DNA from: Aliiroseovarius sp. F20344 | GTDB lineage: Bacteria; Pseudomonadota; Alphaproteobacteria; Rhodobacterales; Rhodobacteraceae | Direction: 5' to 3' | Assembly (NCBI RefSeq): GCF_023016155.1 | Contig: NZ_JALKBG010000006.1 | Span: forward strand, 496,001-560,000 | Length of the DNA: 64,000 nt | In this document: positions 18,296 to 27,805 of the stretch, piece after piece | Numbering within the stretch: position 1 is the first letter of the stretch | Layout of the letters: each line of letters opens with the position of its first letter | Made by a program: the position numbers and the translations under genes | Notes under the pieces: generated by a model | Databases searched by the model: none | Seen by the model: the letters and a program-made list of their open reading frames with translations, nothing else | What the model was told of the DNA's origin: nothing

Positions 18296-18730
18296 ATGGA
18301 AAACACCGTACTTTTGGCAGTGGATGGCAGCGACGGATCTGACCGCGCACTTGGTCATGCAATTGCCAGAGCCAAACAAGGTGGGGCCAAAGTGGTCGTC
18401 GCTTATGTGATCGAATGGTCGCCATATTCCTTCAATACCCCAGAAGAAAACGCCCAGCGGCACAGCCGCCGGGAATCTGAAATTGAACGTGCCAACTCCG
18501 AGATCGTAGCGCCAGCATTGGCGCGTCTGGAAGGCGAGGGTTTGGCGTGCGAAGGCGTTGTGCGCCACGGCGCGCCTGCAGAAACTCTGATCGATATCGC
18601 CAAAGAATGTGGCGCGGCGCAGATCCTAATAGGACGCCGAGGGCATAGCGGCCTGAAATCGCTTCTATTTGGCAGCGTCGCAGGGAACCTGATCCAAACC
18701 GCGCCTGTGCCGGTTGTGGTTGTCCCCTGA
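18296..18730 (+). CDS. Universal stress protein, UspA family
   Basis: 144 residues, a single Usp domain. It begins VLLAVDGSDGSDRAL (phosphate/adenine contact) and ends with the ATP-binding signature GRRGHSGLKSLLFGSVAGNLIQ followed by the usual PVPVVVVP strand, so it is likely an ATP-binding Usp. It stands just before the alanine/sodium symporter gene with only 30 bases between, so the two may share a transcript. Its specific stress role is not visible. Confidence 0.9.
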   Translation: MENTVLLAVDGSDGSDRALGHAIARAKQGGAKVVVAYVIEWSPYSFNTPEENAQRHSRRESEIERANSEIVAPALARLEGEGLACEGVVRHGAPAETLIDIAKECGAAQILIGRRGHSGLKSLLFGSVAGNLIQTAPVPVVVVP

Positions 18731-18760
18731 TCCTGAACTCAAGTTTTCCGGAGGTGCATT

Positions 18761-20263
18761 ATGAAACGCATCCTTTTCTTGCTGCTTACGGCAGTGATCT
18801 ATGCTGGACCAGCGCAGGCTGGTATTGACGAAACCATTAACAATCTGACTGCCCCGATCGCAACGTTCATCGGGCAGGTCGTATTCTTCAAAGTGCCAAT
18901 AGCAGGGGCAAACCTTCCGTTGGTGGTGCTTTGGCTGGTGATCGGCGCGGTGTTCTTCACCTTCTATATGGGTTTTGTGAACCTGCGCGGCTTCAAACAC
19001 GCGATTTCTCTTGTCAAAGGCGACTATGCAGATCCAAACAGCGCGGGCGAGGTTTCGCACTTCCAAGCGCTGGCAACGGCTGTGTCGGGCACTGTCGGTA
19101 TTGGTAACATCGGTGGGGTCGCAGTTGCAGTTACCGTCGGTGGAGCCGGGGCGACGTTCTGGCTGATCGTCGCGGGTTTTCTGGGTATGTCCACCAAGTT
19201 TGTCGAATGTACGTTGGGTGTAAAATACCGAAATGAGAACCCGGATGGGTCTGTGTCCGGTGGTCCGATGTATTACTTGCGCAAGGGTTTTGAAGAGCGC
19301 GGCATGGAAGGCTTCGGCAAATTCATGGGCACGTTCTATGCCATCGGCATCTTCATCGGTGCCTTGGGCATCGGCAATATGTTCCAGTCGAACCAGGCCT
19401 ATGTGCAGCTGAACACCGTCGCCGGTGGTGCGCTGGATGGCTATGGCTGGCTGGTTGGCCTGATCCTAGCAGCGGTCGTCTTTGCCGTGATCATTGGCGG
19501 TATCAAATCCATCGCCCGTGTGACCGAGAAAGTCGTGCCGTTTATGGCCGTCTTTTACTGCGTATTCGCGATCATCGTGATTTTGATGAACTTTAGCTCG
19601 ATCCCCATGGCCGTCAGCAACATCTTCACCGGGGCATTCACCGGCGAAGGCGTAACCGGCGGGGCGCTTGGCGCGCTGATCATCGGTTTCCAACGTGCCG
19701 TCTTCTCGAACGAAGCAGGCATTGGTTCTGCATCAATCGCCCACGCTGCCGTACGGACCGAAGAGCCTGTGACAGAAGGCTATGTTTCTTTGCTGGAGCC
19801 GTTCATTGATACGATCGTCATCTGTACCATCACCGCGCTTGTGATTGGCACAAGCCAAGTCGCTGACCCCAACTTTGCGGGCGATGCAACAGGTGTTGCA
19901 ATGACATCAGCCGCGTTCGAGCGTCAGATCAGCTGGTTCCCAGTGCCCTTGGCCTTCGGAGCGCTGCTCTTTGCCTTCTCGACCATGATCTCGTGGTCAT
20001 ATTACGGGTTGAAGGGTTGGACCTATCTGTTCGGTGAAGATCAATCCTTGCAGACAGTCTATAAGCTGATTTTCTGTGCCTTCGTGGCTCTGGGCTGTGT
20101 TGTTCAACTTGGTCCGATCCTAGACATCTCGGATGCGTTGGTCTTCCTGATCTGTGTGCCGAACATCCTAGGGCTCTACTTCCTGGCGCCTATCGTGAAG
20201 CGCGAGATGCAGAAGTATCAAGCCAAGCTTGAAAGCGGCGAGATCAAGAAGTTCAAGCACTGA
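18761..20263 (+). CDS. Alanine/glycine:sodium symporter (AGCS family)
   Basis: 500 residues with about ten membrane segments. The N-terminus (MKRILFLLLTAVIYAGPAQA) looks like a cleavable signal peptide, as in many marine AGCS proteins. Family motifs are SGTVGIGNIGGVAVAV, GGPMYYLRKGF, and GFQRAVFSNEAGIGSASIAHA. It would import alanine or glycine with sodium, fitting a marine organism. GGAGG precedes the ATG. It ends at a good hairpin terminator. Confidence 0.92.
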   Translation: MKRILFLLLTAVIYAGPAQAGIDETINNLTAPIATFIGQVVFFKVPIAGANLPLVVLWLVIGAVFFTFYMGFVNLRGFKHAISLVKGDYADPNSAGEVSHFQALATAVSGTVGIGNIGGVAVAVTVGGAGATFWLIVAGFLGMSTKFVECTLGVKYRNENPDGSVSGGPMYYLRKGFEERGMEGFGKFMGTFYAIGIFIGALGIGNMFQSNQAYVQLNTVAGGALDGYGWLVGLILAAVVFAVIIGGIKSIARVTEKVVPFMAVFYCVFAIIVILMNFSSIPMAVSNIFTGAFTGEGVTGGALGALIIGFQRAVFSNEAGIGSASIAHAAVRTEEPVTEGYVSLLEPFIDTIVICTITALVIGTSQVADPNFAGDATGVAMTSAAFERQISWFPVPLAFGALLFAFSTMISWSYYGLKGWTYLFGEDQSLQTVYKLIFCAFVALGCVVQLGPILDISDALVFLICVPNILGLYFLAPIVKREMQKYQAKLESGEIKKFKH

Positions 20264-20280
20264 TCTATCCTGAAGAAAGC

Positions 20281-20315
20281 AAGAAGGTCCTCGTCGCAAA
20301 CGGGGGCCTTCTTAT
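20281..20315 (+). terminator. Terminator after the symporter gene
   Basis: AAGAAGGTCC pairs with GGGCCTTCTT (one G-U pair) around a short loop, followed by ATT. It begins 18 bases after the stop and is a plausible intrinsic terminator. Confidence 0.7.
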
Positions 20316-20430
20316 TGGGTTGAAGGAACGGTTTGGTGCCATTTCTCCCGAACTCCAGTAGAGCCGCGAACGGCAGCTTTTTGAGGAAGAACAGAACGTC
20401 ATAGATTGCCTCGCACGTCACGTTAGCCGC

Positions 20431-20446
20431 AGCCCCGCTAGGGGCT
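20431..20446 (-). terminator. Hairpin straddling the stop of the orphan gene
   Basis: AGCCCC and GGGGCT are perfect 6-bp arms with a 4-base loop that contains the TAG stop codon. No T-run follows on the minus strand, so its effect on termination is uncertain. Confidence 0.35.
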
Positions 20447-21016
20447 CTTTACTGCGTCCAGAGATTGCTGAAAGGCTGACAGCTCAGGATCACTATGCCC
20501 ATTGATGGCCAGAAGTTTCTCATACTGTTGTACAATTTTTCTAGCCGGCGGGAGGTGCTGTCTGATCCACTTGGCTGACGTCGTCCGCGTGTTCCTGCTC
20601 AATGTCTGTTGATCGCGCGTTTTGGCTTCATCTTTCAAGGCCTTGAGCCGGTGTTCGATGGCTGCGCGATACAACCTTAAAACACGTTCGTGCTCTGAGC
20701 GTTCGGTCAAATAGGCGAGTGTTGCTACCGTGTTGTCGAAAAGTGGCCCATAGAAATCCTTGCTAGTAACATCTTCCCTGACCTTTACTTCCACGTCGTC
20801 CAAAAGGCCCCTTTCGATATATTGCAGAATGATCCACAAAGATCCTTTTCCGTTGAGTTCAAAATACTCCCTTGTGTCAATTACTTCTGCATCAAACAGC
20901 TCGACGAGTTCATTCGAATAACGATCGCAGTCCTTCCGGATCGATTTGAAGCGAGGTGTAAAATCTTTGAGAATGCCATCATGGAACATAGAAATGGAAC
21001 TAATATCCTTGATCAA
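20438..21016 (-). CDS. Uncharacterised 192-residue protein, orphan
   Basis: I do not recognise this protein. It is soluble and mostly helical, with no signal peptide, membrane segment or metal motif. A charged helix-rich second half (RSEHERVLRLYRAAIEHRLKAL, about 108-130) and aromatic pairs in the first half (YFELNGKGSLWIILQYIERG) suggest a real fold. Codon use is AT-richer than its neighbours by eye. It stands alone: a terminator faces it on one side and 347 noncoding bases lie on the other. The TAG stop lies in the loop of a hairpin (20431-20446). An alternative start is the Met at residue 10. It may be horizontally acquired. Confidence 0.55.
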   Translation of the reverse strand: MIKDISSISMFHDGILKDFTPRFKSIRKDCDRYSNELVELFDAEVIDTREYFELNGKGSLWIILQYIERGLLDDVEVKVREDVTSKDFYGPLFDNTVATLAYLTERSEHERVLRLYRAAIEHRLKALKDEAKTRDQQTLSRNTRTTSAKWIRQHLPPARKIVQQYEKLLAINGHSDPELSAFQQSLDAVKSP

Positions 21017-21363
21017 ACAGGTGTTGGTTTTGAAGGAAATGAAATTCCGAACGTCTTGAAAAGGATAGAGTAAAGCTCACTATCTGACAAACCGTCAAGA
21101 TCATGCTCAGTGAAAGCGTACATTGGCCTTAAAACCAATTGGCTGTTTTGTCTGCAAAGCTGAAACTACTCCACATCGTCCAAACTTCGCGACGAAAACC
21201 CTCGCTTTGAGATGAAGCAAACGCAACAGTTTCTGCAACGCGACCCTCTCGACTTTCACCCTGCGACGTTGCGTCGTTATTGACGCGAATCGTGCTTTCG
21301 GCGCATTAAATGAACAAGCGTTCAATAATGCGATCTTATGATCTGATCCGAAGGAAGCGGCAC
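21017..21363. other. Intergenic region upstream of the leucine-degradation operon
   Basis: 347 bases between the divergent orphan gene and the isovaleryl-CoA dehydrogenase gene. I see no protein or RNA gene. Near the right end are a weak sigma-70-like promoter and a palindrome, listed separately. The rest is moderately AT-rich without clear structure. Confidence 0.5.
21280..21324 (+). promoter_or_regulatory. Putative promoter and operator of the leucine-degradation operon
   Basis: TTGACG (21280-21285) is a near-perfect -35; a weak -10 (CATTAA, 21304-21309) stands 18 bases downstream. Directly after it is TGAAC-AAGC-GTTCA (21311-21324), a perfect palindrome of the size bound by TetR-type regulators of acyl-CoA catabolism. 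Placed at the start of transcription, it would act as a repressor site. The regulator is not in the window; the assignment is by pattern only. Confidence 0.4.
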
Positions 21364-22524
21364 ATGTTTAACAACTCCATGAATTTTGACCTGGGCGAAG
21401 ACGTCAATGCAATCCGCGAGATGGTGCATCGCTATGCACAAGATCGGATCAAGCCGATCGCGGGTGAGGTCGACCAGAAGAACGAATTTCCCAACGAGCT
21501 GTGGAAGGAGTTTGGTGAACTTGGCCTTCTGGGTGTCACCACACCCGAGGAATACGGCGGGTCGGACATGTCCTATCTGGCGCATGTTGTGGCTGTGGAA
21601 GAGATCGCGCGCGCCTCAGCCTCGGTGTCTTTGTCCTACGGTGCGCACTCGAACCTCTGCGTGAACCAGATCCGTCGCAATGCGACCGACGAACAGAAGG
21701 CGAAGTACTTGCCGAAGCTCTGCTCGGGTGAGCATGTCGGTGCGCTGGCAATGTCGGAAGCGGGGGCAGGATCGGACGTTGTGTCGATGAAGCTGCGCGC
21801 CGAAAAGCGCAACGGATACTATGTGCTGAACGGCACCAAGTTCTGGATCACCAACGGCCCGGATGCGGACACTCTGGTCGTCTATGCCAAGACTGACCCG
21901 GAGGCCGGCCCCAAGGGCATCACCACCTTCATCATCGAGAAGGGCATGAAGGGTTTCTCGACGTCTGAGCATTTCGACAAGATGGGGATGCGCGGATCAA
22001 ACACCGCCGAGCTGATCTTTGAAGACGTGGAAGTGCCGTTTGAAAACGTGCTGGGCGAGGAGGGTAAAGGCGTTGCCGTTCTGATGTCAGGGCTGGATTA
22101 CGAACGCGTGGTTTTGTCGGGTATTGGCACTGGTATCATGGCTGCGTGCCTGGACGAGATCATGCCCTATATGAAAGAGCGCAAACAGTTCGGGCGTCCG
22201 ATTGGTGACTTCCAACTGATGCAGGCAAAGATCGCCGACATGTACACCGCGATGAACTCGGCCCGTGCTTACGTTTACGAAGTTGCCAAAGCCTGTGACC
22301 GTGGTGAAGTGACTCGTCAGGACGCCGCCGCCTGTGTGCTCTATGCGTCCGAAGAAGCCATGAAACAGGCGCACCAAGCGGTTCAGGCCATGGGCGGTGC
22401 GGGCTTCATGAATGAAACGCCTGTCAGCCGCATCTTCCGCGACGCCAAGCTGATGGAGATCGGCGCAGGCACCTCGGAAATCCGCCGCATGCTGATCGGT
22501 CGCGAATTGATGGGCGCGCAGTGA
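21364..22524 (+). CDS. ivd: Isovaleryl-CoA dehydrogenase
   Basis: 386-residue acyl-CoA dehydrogenase for the third step of leucine breakdown, isovaleryl-CoA to 3-methylcrotonyl-CoA with FAD. Motifs are [21 protein letters not shown] (FAD), [18 protein letters not shown], and [22 protein letters not shown]. Glu247 in [11 protein letters not shown] sits at the catalytic position characteristic of isovaleryl-CoA dehydrogenases, not the later position used by medium- and short-chain enzymes. ATG at 21364 follows AAGGA. It is the first gene of the operon, and the carboxylase, lyase and hydratase downstream confirm the role. Confidence 0.95.
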   Translation: MFNNSMNFDLGEDVNAIREMVHRYAQDRIKPIAGEVDQKNEFPNELWKEFGELGLLGVTTPEEYGGSDMSYLAHVVAVEEIARASASVSLSYGAHSNLCVNQIRRNATDEQKAKYLPKLCSGEHVGALAMSEAGAGSDVVSMKLRAEKRNGYYVLNGTKFWITNGPDADTLVVYAKTDPEAGPKGITTFIIEKGMKGFSTSEHFDKMGMRGSNTAELIFEDVEVPFENVLGEEGKGVAVLMSGLDYERVVLSGIGTGIMAACLDEIMPYMKERKQFGRPIGDFQLMQAKIADMYTAMNSARAYVYEVAKACDRGEVTRQDAAACVLYASEEAMKQAHQAVQAMGGAGFMNETPVSRIFRDAKLMEIGAGTSEIRRMLIGRELMGAQ

Positions 22525-23060
22525 TGCGTGCGCTGGCCCTCGTATTGTCACTGATGCTTGCTGTGGCCGGTCCGGCCACTGCGCAGAACATGACTTATAG
22601 CTTCCATCCAACGACGGACTGCCTGTCTGCGATGGGTGAAGACGGCGATCCAATGCGGTGCGTAGGGGCAGCCGCCAATTACTGCATGGAAGCCACCGAG
22701 GGCGGCATGAGCACAGTAGGCATGTCGTCTTGCCTCGGGTTGGAGCTTGAGGACTGGGATCGTCGCCTGAACCGTGCATATGGGATTCTAATGACCAGGC
22801 TGAAAGCTCAGGATGAAGAAATGTCCGTCATGGGCAGTTCCGCACCGAAGCAAGCGCCAGCACTGAAAGAGATGCAGCGCGCGTGGATCACATTCCGCGA
22901 CACCTCATGTGATTACGAGCGCACGAAATGGGGCGGGGGAACAGGCGGCGGTCCTGCTGCTGTGTCCTGCCATCTGTATTTGACTGCCCGCCAAGCAATG
23001 TCGCTCGAAAGCGACCTCAACGACTTTGGCGACAATATCTGCAACCACGAAGGATGCTGA
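22524..23060 (+). CDS. Exported LprI/DUF1311-type protein
   Basis: 178 residues with a signal peptide ([21 protein letters not shown]) and a cysteine-containing periplasmic domain of the DUF1311/LprI type. The pattern includes [40 protein letters not shown] and a C-terminal [15 protein letters not shown], as in lysozyme-inhibitor-like LprI. Its ATG shares a base with the ivd stop. A periplasmic protein inside a cytoplasmic catabolic operon is unexpected; it may only be carried along by compact gene packing. No evidence on lysozyme binding. Confidence 0.8.
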   Translation: MRALALVLSLMLAVAGPATAQNMTYSFHPTTDCLSAMGEDGDPMRCVGAAANYCMEATEGGMSTVGMSSCLGLELEDWDRRLNRAYGILMTRLKAQDEEMSVMGSSAPKQAPALKEMQRAWITFRDTSCDYERTKWGGGTGGGPAAVSCHLYLTARQAMSLESDLNDFGDNICNHEGC

Positions 23061-23061
23061 G

Positions 23062-24666
23062 ATGAAACTACAATCCCAAGCAACCCCCGGATCAGAGGCC
23101 TGGAAGGCCAACCGCAAGGGTCACCTTGAAGCCCTGAAAGTGGTGGCGGATGCTGCCGAGGCCGCAGTTGGCGGCGGAGGGCAGAAATCCCGTGATCGTC
23201 ACCTGAGCCGCGGCAAAATGCTGCCGCGTGATCGCGTGTCGAACCTGCTGGATCCGGGGTCTCCGTTCCTTGAGGTCGGCGCAACCGCCGCTCATGACAT
23301 GTATGACGGCGCAGCCCCCTGTGCCGGTGTTGTGGCTGGCATCGGGCAGGTGCATGGTCAGGAATGCATGATCGTGTGCAACGACGCGACCGTGAAGGGC
23401 GGCACTTACTTCCCGATGACGGTGAAGAAACACCTGCGCGCGCAAGAGATCGCGGAGGAATGCAACCTTCCCTGCATCTATCTGGTCGATAGTGGCGGCG
23501 CGAACCTGCCGCAGCAGGACGAGGTCTTCCCGGATCGCGACCATTTTGGCCGGATTTTTTACAATCAAGCGCGGATGAGCGCGAAGGGTATCCCGCAGAT
23601 TGCGGTTGTGATGGGATCGTGTACGGCTGGTGGTGCTTACGTGCCCGCCATGTCGGACGTGACCATCATCGTGAAAGAGCAGGGAACCATTTTCCTTGCG
23701 GGTCCGCCCTTAGTGAAGGCCGCAACGGGCGAGGTCGTCTCGGCCGAAGATCTTGGTGGCGGTGACGTTCACACACGCCTGTCGGGTGTGGCCGATTATC
23801 TGGCGGAAGACGACGCGCATGCTCTGGCCTTGGCGCGTCGCGCGGTGGAAAGCCTGAACCGCGAGAAACCGATCACGGTGAAATGGCAAGAGCCGGAAGA
23901 ACCTGCTTACGACGCCGAGGAACTGCTGGGTGTTGTCCCCGCAGACCTCAAAACCCCTTATGACATCCGCGAAGTGATCGCGCGCATCGTTGACGGCTCG
24001 CGTTTTGACGAGTTCAAGCCGCGCTTTGGTGAAACGCTGGTGACAGGCTTTGCCCATCTGAAAGGCTGCCCGATCGGGATCATCGCCAACAACGGCGTGA
24101 TCTTCTCGGAAGCCGCCCAGAAAGGCGCGCATTTCGTGGAACTGTGCAGCCAGCGCAATATCCCGTTGGTCTTCCTGCAGAATATCACCGGCTTCATGGT
24201 GGGCCGAAAATACGAAAATGAAGGTATCGCGCGCCACGGCGCAAAGATGGTGACCGCCGTGGCGACCACCAATGTTCCGAAAGTGACCATGGTTGTCGGT
24301 GGCTCGTATGGCGCCGGTAACTATGGCATGGCCGGACGCGCCTATCAGCCGCGCTTCATGTGGACGTGGCCAAACTCGCGCATCTCGGTGATGGGCGGCG
24401 AACAGGCCGCGGGCGTGCTGGCGACCGTGAAACGCGATGCAATTGAACGTCAGGGCGGGGAATGGTCGGCGGAAGAAGAGGCCACCTTCAAGCAACCCAC
24501 CATTGATATGTTCGAGGAGCAGAGCCACCCGCTCTACGCTTCGGCGCGTCTGTGGGATGACGGGGTGATCGATCCACGCAAATCGCGCGAGGTGCTTTAC
24601 CTGTCGCTCTTGGCAGCCCTGAACGCTCCGATCGAAGAGACCAAGTTCGGCGTCTTCAGGATGTAA
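23062..24666 (+). CDS. mccB: Methylcrotonyl-CoA carboxylase, carboxyltransferase (beta) subunit
   Basis: 534 residues of the acetyl-CoA carboxylase carboxyltransferase superfamily. It has both crotonase-like halves: [24 protein letters not shown] and [15 protein letters not shown] in the N half, [25 protein letters not shown] and [20 protein letters not shown] in the C half. It transfers CO2 from biotin to 3-methylcrotonyl-CoA to make 3-methylglutaconyl-CoA. It begins right after the LprI-like gene (ATG one base after TGA). The partner biotin subunit is at 25173. Confidence 0.96.
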   Translation: MKLQSQATPGSEAWKANRKGHLEALKVVADAAEAAVGGGGQKSRDRHLSRGKMLPRDRVSNLLDPGSPFLEVGATAAHDMYDGAAPCAGVVAGIGQVHGQECMIVCNDATVKGGTYFPMTVKKHLRAQEIAEECNLPCIYLVDSGGANLPQQDEVFPDRDHFGRIFYNQARMSAKGIPQIAVVMGSCTAGGAYVPAMSDVTIIVKEQGTIFLAGPPLVKAATGEVVSAEDLGGGDVHTRLSGVADYLAEDDAHALALARRAVESLNREKPITVKWQEPEEPAYDAEELLGVVPADLKTPYDIREVIARIVDGSRFDEFKPRFGETLVTGFAHLKGCPIGIIANNGVIFSEAAQKGAHFVELCSQRNIPLVFLQNITGFMVGRKYENEGIARHGAKMVTAVATTNVPKVTMVVGGSYGAGNYGMAGRAYQPRFMWTWPNSRISVMGGEQAAGVLATVKRDAIERQGGEWSAEEEATFKQPTIDMFEEQSHPLYASARLWDDGVIDPRKSREVLYLSLLAALNAPIEETKFGVFRM

Positions 24667-24669
24667 TCG

Positions 24670-25107
24670 GTGGATACAAACCTTGTCATATATTCCGGGC
24701 TTACGCTGCTGATCCTGTACACGCTGGCCGAGCAAATCGCGCCTGTCCCACGTGTGAGTGTGATCGACGGTTGTCGGCTGGGTTATGTCTATGACGGGGA
24801 CACGGTTGAACTGAAGTGCCCGGACGGGACCCGGACGGCGCGGCTTGTGGGTTTTGACACGCCCGAGACAAAAGACCCGGGTTGCCCCGAGGAAAAGGCA
24901 TTGGGCGACAAGGCCACGGCGCGACTGCGTCAGATCGTAAAAGGGGCGGACATCACGATGCGCCATGACGGACACGACAAATATGGTCGCGAACTGGTGC
25001 GCCTGTCGGTCGATGGGCGCGACGTGGGCGATACGCTGATCAGCGAAGGGCTGGCTTTGGCCTATCGCGGTGGCTCGCGGATCAACTGGTGTGACCGTTT
25101 GAATTGA
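24670..25107 (+). CDS. Membrane-anchored SNase-like (thermonuclease family) protein
   Basis: 145 residues. An N-terminal hydrophobic segment (LVIYSGLTLLILYTLAEQIA) is an uncleaved anchor or signal peptide. The SNase fold follows, with VYDGDTVEL, RLVGFDTPETKDPGCPEE and GRELVRLSVDGRDVGDTLISEGLA. The catalytic set of staphylococcal nuclease (Asp, Arg, Glu, Arg) is present in part (DGDT, RLVGFDTPE, GRELVRL). It starts with GTG 3 bases after mccB and separates the two carboxylase genes. Its presence in a leucine operon is unexplained. Confidence 0.82.
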   Translation: MDTNLVIYSGLTLLILYTLAEQIAPVPRVSVIDGCRLGYVYDGDTVELKCPDGTRTARLVGFDTPETKDPGCPEEKALGDKATARLRQIVKGADITMRHDGHDKYGRELVRLSVDGRDVGDTLISEGLALAYRGGSRINWCDRLN

Positions 25108-25172
25108 ATTCTCGCCCTGCGCTGGGCGGACACATGAAAGAGGGCTGAGGCCCACCCGAAGGAGGAACAGCG

Positions 25173-27113
25173 ATGTTCACGAAAATCCTGATTGCAAACC
25201 GCGGCGAGATTGCCTGCCGCGTCATCGACACCGCCCGCAAACTGGGCGTGGCCACTGTCGCCGTGTATTCGGACGCTGATGCCGATGCGCGCCATGTTAA
25301 AATGGCGGATGAAGCCGTGCATATCGGCCCACCACAGCCTGCGCAGTCTTACCTTCTGGGGGACCGGATCATTCAGGTGGCGCTGGACACAGGCGCGCAA
25401 GGCATCCATCCGGGCTATGGCTTCCTGTCGGAGAACCCTGACTTTGTGGATGCAGTTGAAAAGGCCGGCCTGACCTTCATCGGCCCGTCATCGGACGCGA
25501 TCCGCAAGATGGGTCTGAAGGATGCCGCCAAGAAGCTGATGGTGGATGCAGGCGTACCAGTCGTGCCGGGCTATCACGGCGAAAATCAGGATCCCGCTTT
25601 CCTGGCCGCCGAGGCTGACAAGATGGGCTATCCAGTTCTGATCAAGGCTGTCGCCGGCGGTGGCGGCAAGGGGATGCGTCGTGTGGATGATCCTGCCGAT
25701 TTTGCGGATGCGTTGAAATCTGCGCAGGGCGAGGCTCAGACCGCCTTTGGCAACGCCGATGTGCTGGTTGAGAAATATATCCTGTCGCCGCGCCACATCG
25801 AGGTGCAGGTCTTTGGCGACGGCACCCATGCGGTGCACCTGTTTGAGCGCGACTGCTCGCTTCAGCGTCGCCATCAGAAGGTGATCGAGGAAGCGCCAGC
25901 CCCCGGTATGACCGAAGAGGTTCGCGAGGCGATGGGCATGGCTGGGGTGCGTGCAGCCGAGGCAATTGGATATAAGGGCGCAGGTACGGTCGAGTTCATC
26001 GTGGATGGGGCCAATGGTCTGCGCACCGATGGGTTCTGGTTCATGGAGATGAACACGCGTTTGCAAGTCGAACACCCCGTCACAGAAGCGATCACCGGCG
26101 TTGATCTGGTGGAGTGGCAACTGCGTGTCGCGTCAGGTGAAGGCCTGCCCATGCAGCAAGACGAGCTGACCATCACCGGTCACTCGTTTGAAGCGCGACT
26201 GTATGCAGAGGACGTTCCGAAGGGGTTCCTTCCTGCGACGGGCACTCTGTCTCACCTGAAATTCCCCGAAGGCGCGCGTGCTGATACCGGAGTGCGGGCA
26301 GGGGACACGATCAGCCCATTTTATGACCCGATGATTGCCAAGCTGACCGTACATGCAGGGTCACGTGCGGCGGCGTTGCGGATGCTATCCTCCGCTTTGT
26401 CGAACACCGAAGTGGCCGGATCGGTCACCAACCTTGCGTTCCTTGGCGCACTGACCCGCCACGACGGTTTTTCGAAGGGTGATGTGGATACAGGCCTGAT
26501 CGACCGCGATCTTGAGGCATTGACGCACGAGCCCGGCCCAACGATGGCAGATATCGGCGCCGCCGCCCTGTGCGCGCTGGACCTTTTGAAACGCACGGGC
26601 ACGGGCTTTACGCTTTGGGGAGGTCTGAACCACTTCGTCACACTCACAGATGCAGATGACACCTATGACGTGGTTGTTTCCTCCTACGGGGCGGATCGTC
26701 ACGTGATTACCGTGGGTGAGGATAGCATCGAAGCGACCTGCCTGAACGGCCAGTGGAAGATGGGCGAAGACCGCGGTCCGCGTGTGGCCAAGGCGGGCAA
26801 TGTCGTGACCGTTTTTGCACAATCCGGGCTGGAGTTCCACGTGGCCGATCCGCTGGATCAGGATGTGGGCGCCGGTGCTGGCGCGGGCGTGATTGAAGCG
26901 CCCATGCCGGGCCTTGTGAAAGCCGTCTTTGCCAAGGCGGGCCAAGAGGTGAAGGAAGGTGACCGCCTTGCGATCCTTGAGGCGATGAAGATGGAGCATT
27001 CGCTGGAAGCCGCACGTGACGGCGTGGTGGCCGAGGTACTCTGTGCGGATGGGGATCAGGTCGAAGCTGGCGCTCCGCTGATCCGTCTGGAAGATGAAGA
27101 GGATGACGCATGA
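25173..27113 (+). CDS. mccA: Methylcrotonyl-CoA carboxylase, biotin carboxylase/BCCP (alpha) subunit
   Basis: 646 residues. It has a biotin carboxylase domain (FTKILIANRGEIACRVI, GGGGKGMRRV, MNTRLQVEHPVTE), a linking region, and a C-terminal biotinyl domain with EAMKMEHS, where Lys606 is the biotinylation site. It carboxylates its biotin with bicarbonate and ATP and passes CO2 to MccB. An acyl-CoA carboxylase alpha of another type could look similar, but its pairing with ivd, mccB, HMG-CoA lyase and methylglutaconyl-CoA hydratase fixes the role. It starts 65 bases after the nuclease gene with GGAGGA upstream. Confidence 0.96.
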   Translation: MFTKILIANRGEIACRVIDTARKLGVATVAVYSDADADARHVKMADEAVHIGPPQPAQSYLLGDRIIQVALDTGAQGIHPGYGFLSENPDFVDAVEKAGLTFIGPSSDAIRKMGLKDAAKKLMVDAGVPVVPGYHGENQDPAFLAAEADKMGYPVLIKAVAGGGGKGMRRVDDPADFADALKSAQGEAQTAFGNADVLVEKYILSPRHIEVQVFGDGTHAVHLFERDCSLQRRHQKVIEEAPAPGMTEEVREAMGMAGVRAAEAIGYKGAGTVEFIVDGANGLRTDGFWFMEMNTRLQVEHPVTEAITGVDLVEWQLRVASGEGLPMQQDELTITGHSFEARLYAEDVPKGFLPATGTLSHLKFPEGARADTGVRAGDTISPFYDPMIAKLTVHAGSRAAALRMLSSALSNTEVAGSVTNLAFLGALTRHDGFSKGDVDTGLIDRDLEALTHEPGPTMADIGAAALCALDLLKRTGTGFTLWGGLNHFVTLTDADDTYDVVVSSYGADRHVITVGEDSIEATCLNGQWKMGEDRGPRVAKAGNVVTVFAQSGLEFHVADPLDQDVGAGAGAGVIEAPMPGLVKAVFAKAGQEVKEGDRLAILEAMKMEHSLEAARDGVVAEVLCADGDQVEAGAPLIRLEDEEDDA

Positions 27114-27787
27114 CGTTTCGACTGCATCACGTTCAGTATGGCCGTTCGGTTCGCGTACTGTGGCTGATAGAAGAGCTTGGGCTTGAGGAAAAGCTGGGCG
27201 AGAAGCTCGAGGTGATCGAATATAAAATCGGCTCGAAAGAGATGTTTGAAAGCGATTTGCGCAAGGTATCCCCTGCGACCCGTATTCCGGCGTTGGAGAT
27301 CGGCGACATCACCATGTCGGAAAGCGGCGCGATCGTTGAATTCCTGACCGAGACTTATGCGCCCGATTTTGGCGTCGCCCCCGGTCAGCCGGAGCGCACA
27401 GATTACCTGCAATGGATTCACTACACAGAAACCATGGCCAGCCTGATTGAACAGCTGAACATGCAGATGGTGTTCCTGCGGCCTCCGGTCAAACCCAGCC
27501 CGGTTGTGATCAAGATCAACGTGGCGCGACTGCGTCACACGCTGGCAGGGCTTGAGAAACACCTGAACGGCCGCGACTGGCTTCTGGAGCGCGGATTCAC
27601 GGCGGCTGATATCATGATGGGGTTCAACATTTTTGCAGCGCCCTATTACGTGAAACTGGACGAGTTCCCGAATATCACGGCCTATAAGGCACGGGTTGAG
27701 GGACTGCCATCGTATCAGCGCGTGATTGAGCGTGAAGGGCCGCAACGTTTCTATGCACAGGACTTCTATCCTGTGCCCGCAGAATGA
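27110..27787 (+). CDS. Glutathione S-transferase family protein
   Basis: 225 residues. The N-terminal thioredoxin-like domain has RSVRVLWLIEELGLE and the glutathione-contact segment TRIPALEIGDITMSESGAIVEFL (cis-Pro and Ser-Glu). The C-terminal helical domain has RDWLLERGFTAADIMMG, the conserved N-capping/Asp motif. Its ATG overlaps the mccA stop (ATGA). It could detoxify reactive enoyl-CoA-derived by-products of the pathway, which is inference; the substrate is unknown. Confidence 0.88.
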   Translation: MTFRLHHVQYGRSVRVLWLIEELGLEEKLGEKLEVIEYKIGSKEMFESDLRKVSPATRIPALEIGDITMSESGAIVEFLTETYAPDFGVAPGQPERTDYLQWIHYTETMASLIEQLNMQMVFLRPPVKPSPVVIKINVARLRHTLAGLEKHLNGRDWLLERGFTAADIMMGFNIFAAPYYVKLDEFPNITAYKARVEGLPSYQRVIEREGPQRFYAQDFYPVPAE

Positions 27788-27805
27788 TGAGTGTGGAGTA
27801 ACCCC

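Noticed and set aside
23710-25155. Long minus-strand open frame (481 codons)
   Set aside because: Antisense to mccB and the nuclease gene; composition is typical of a shadow frame in GC-rich DNA.
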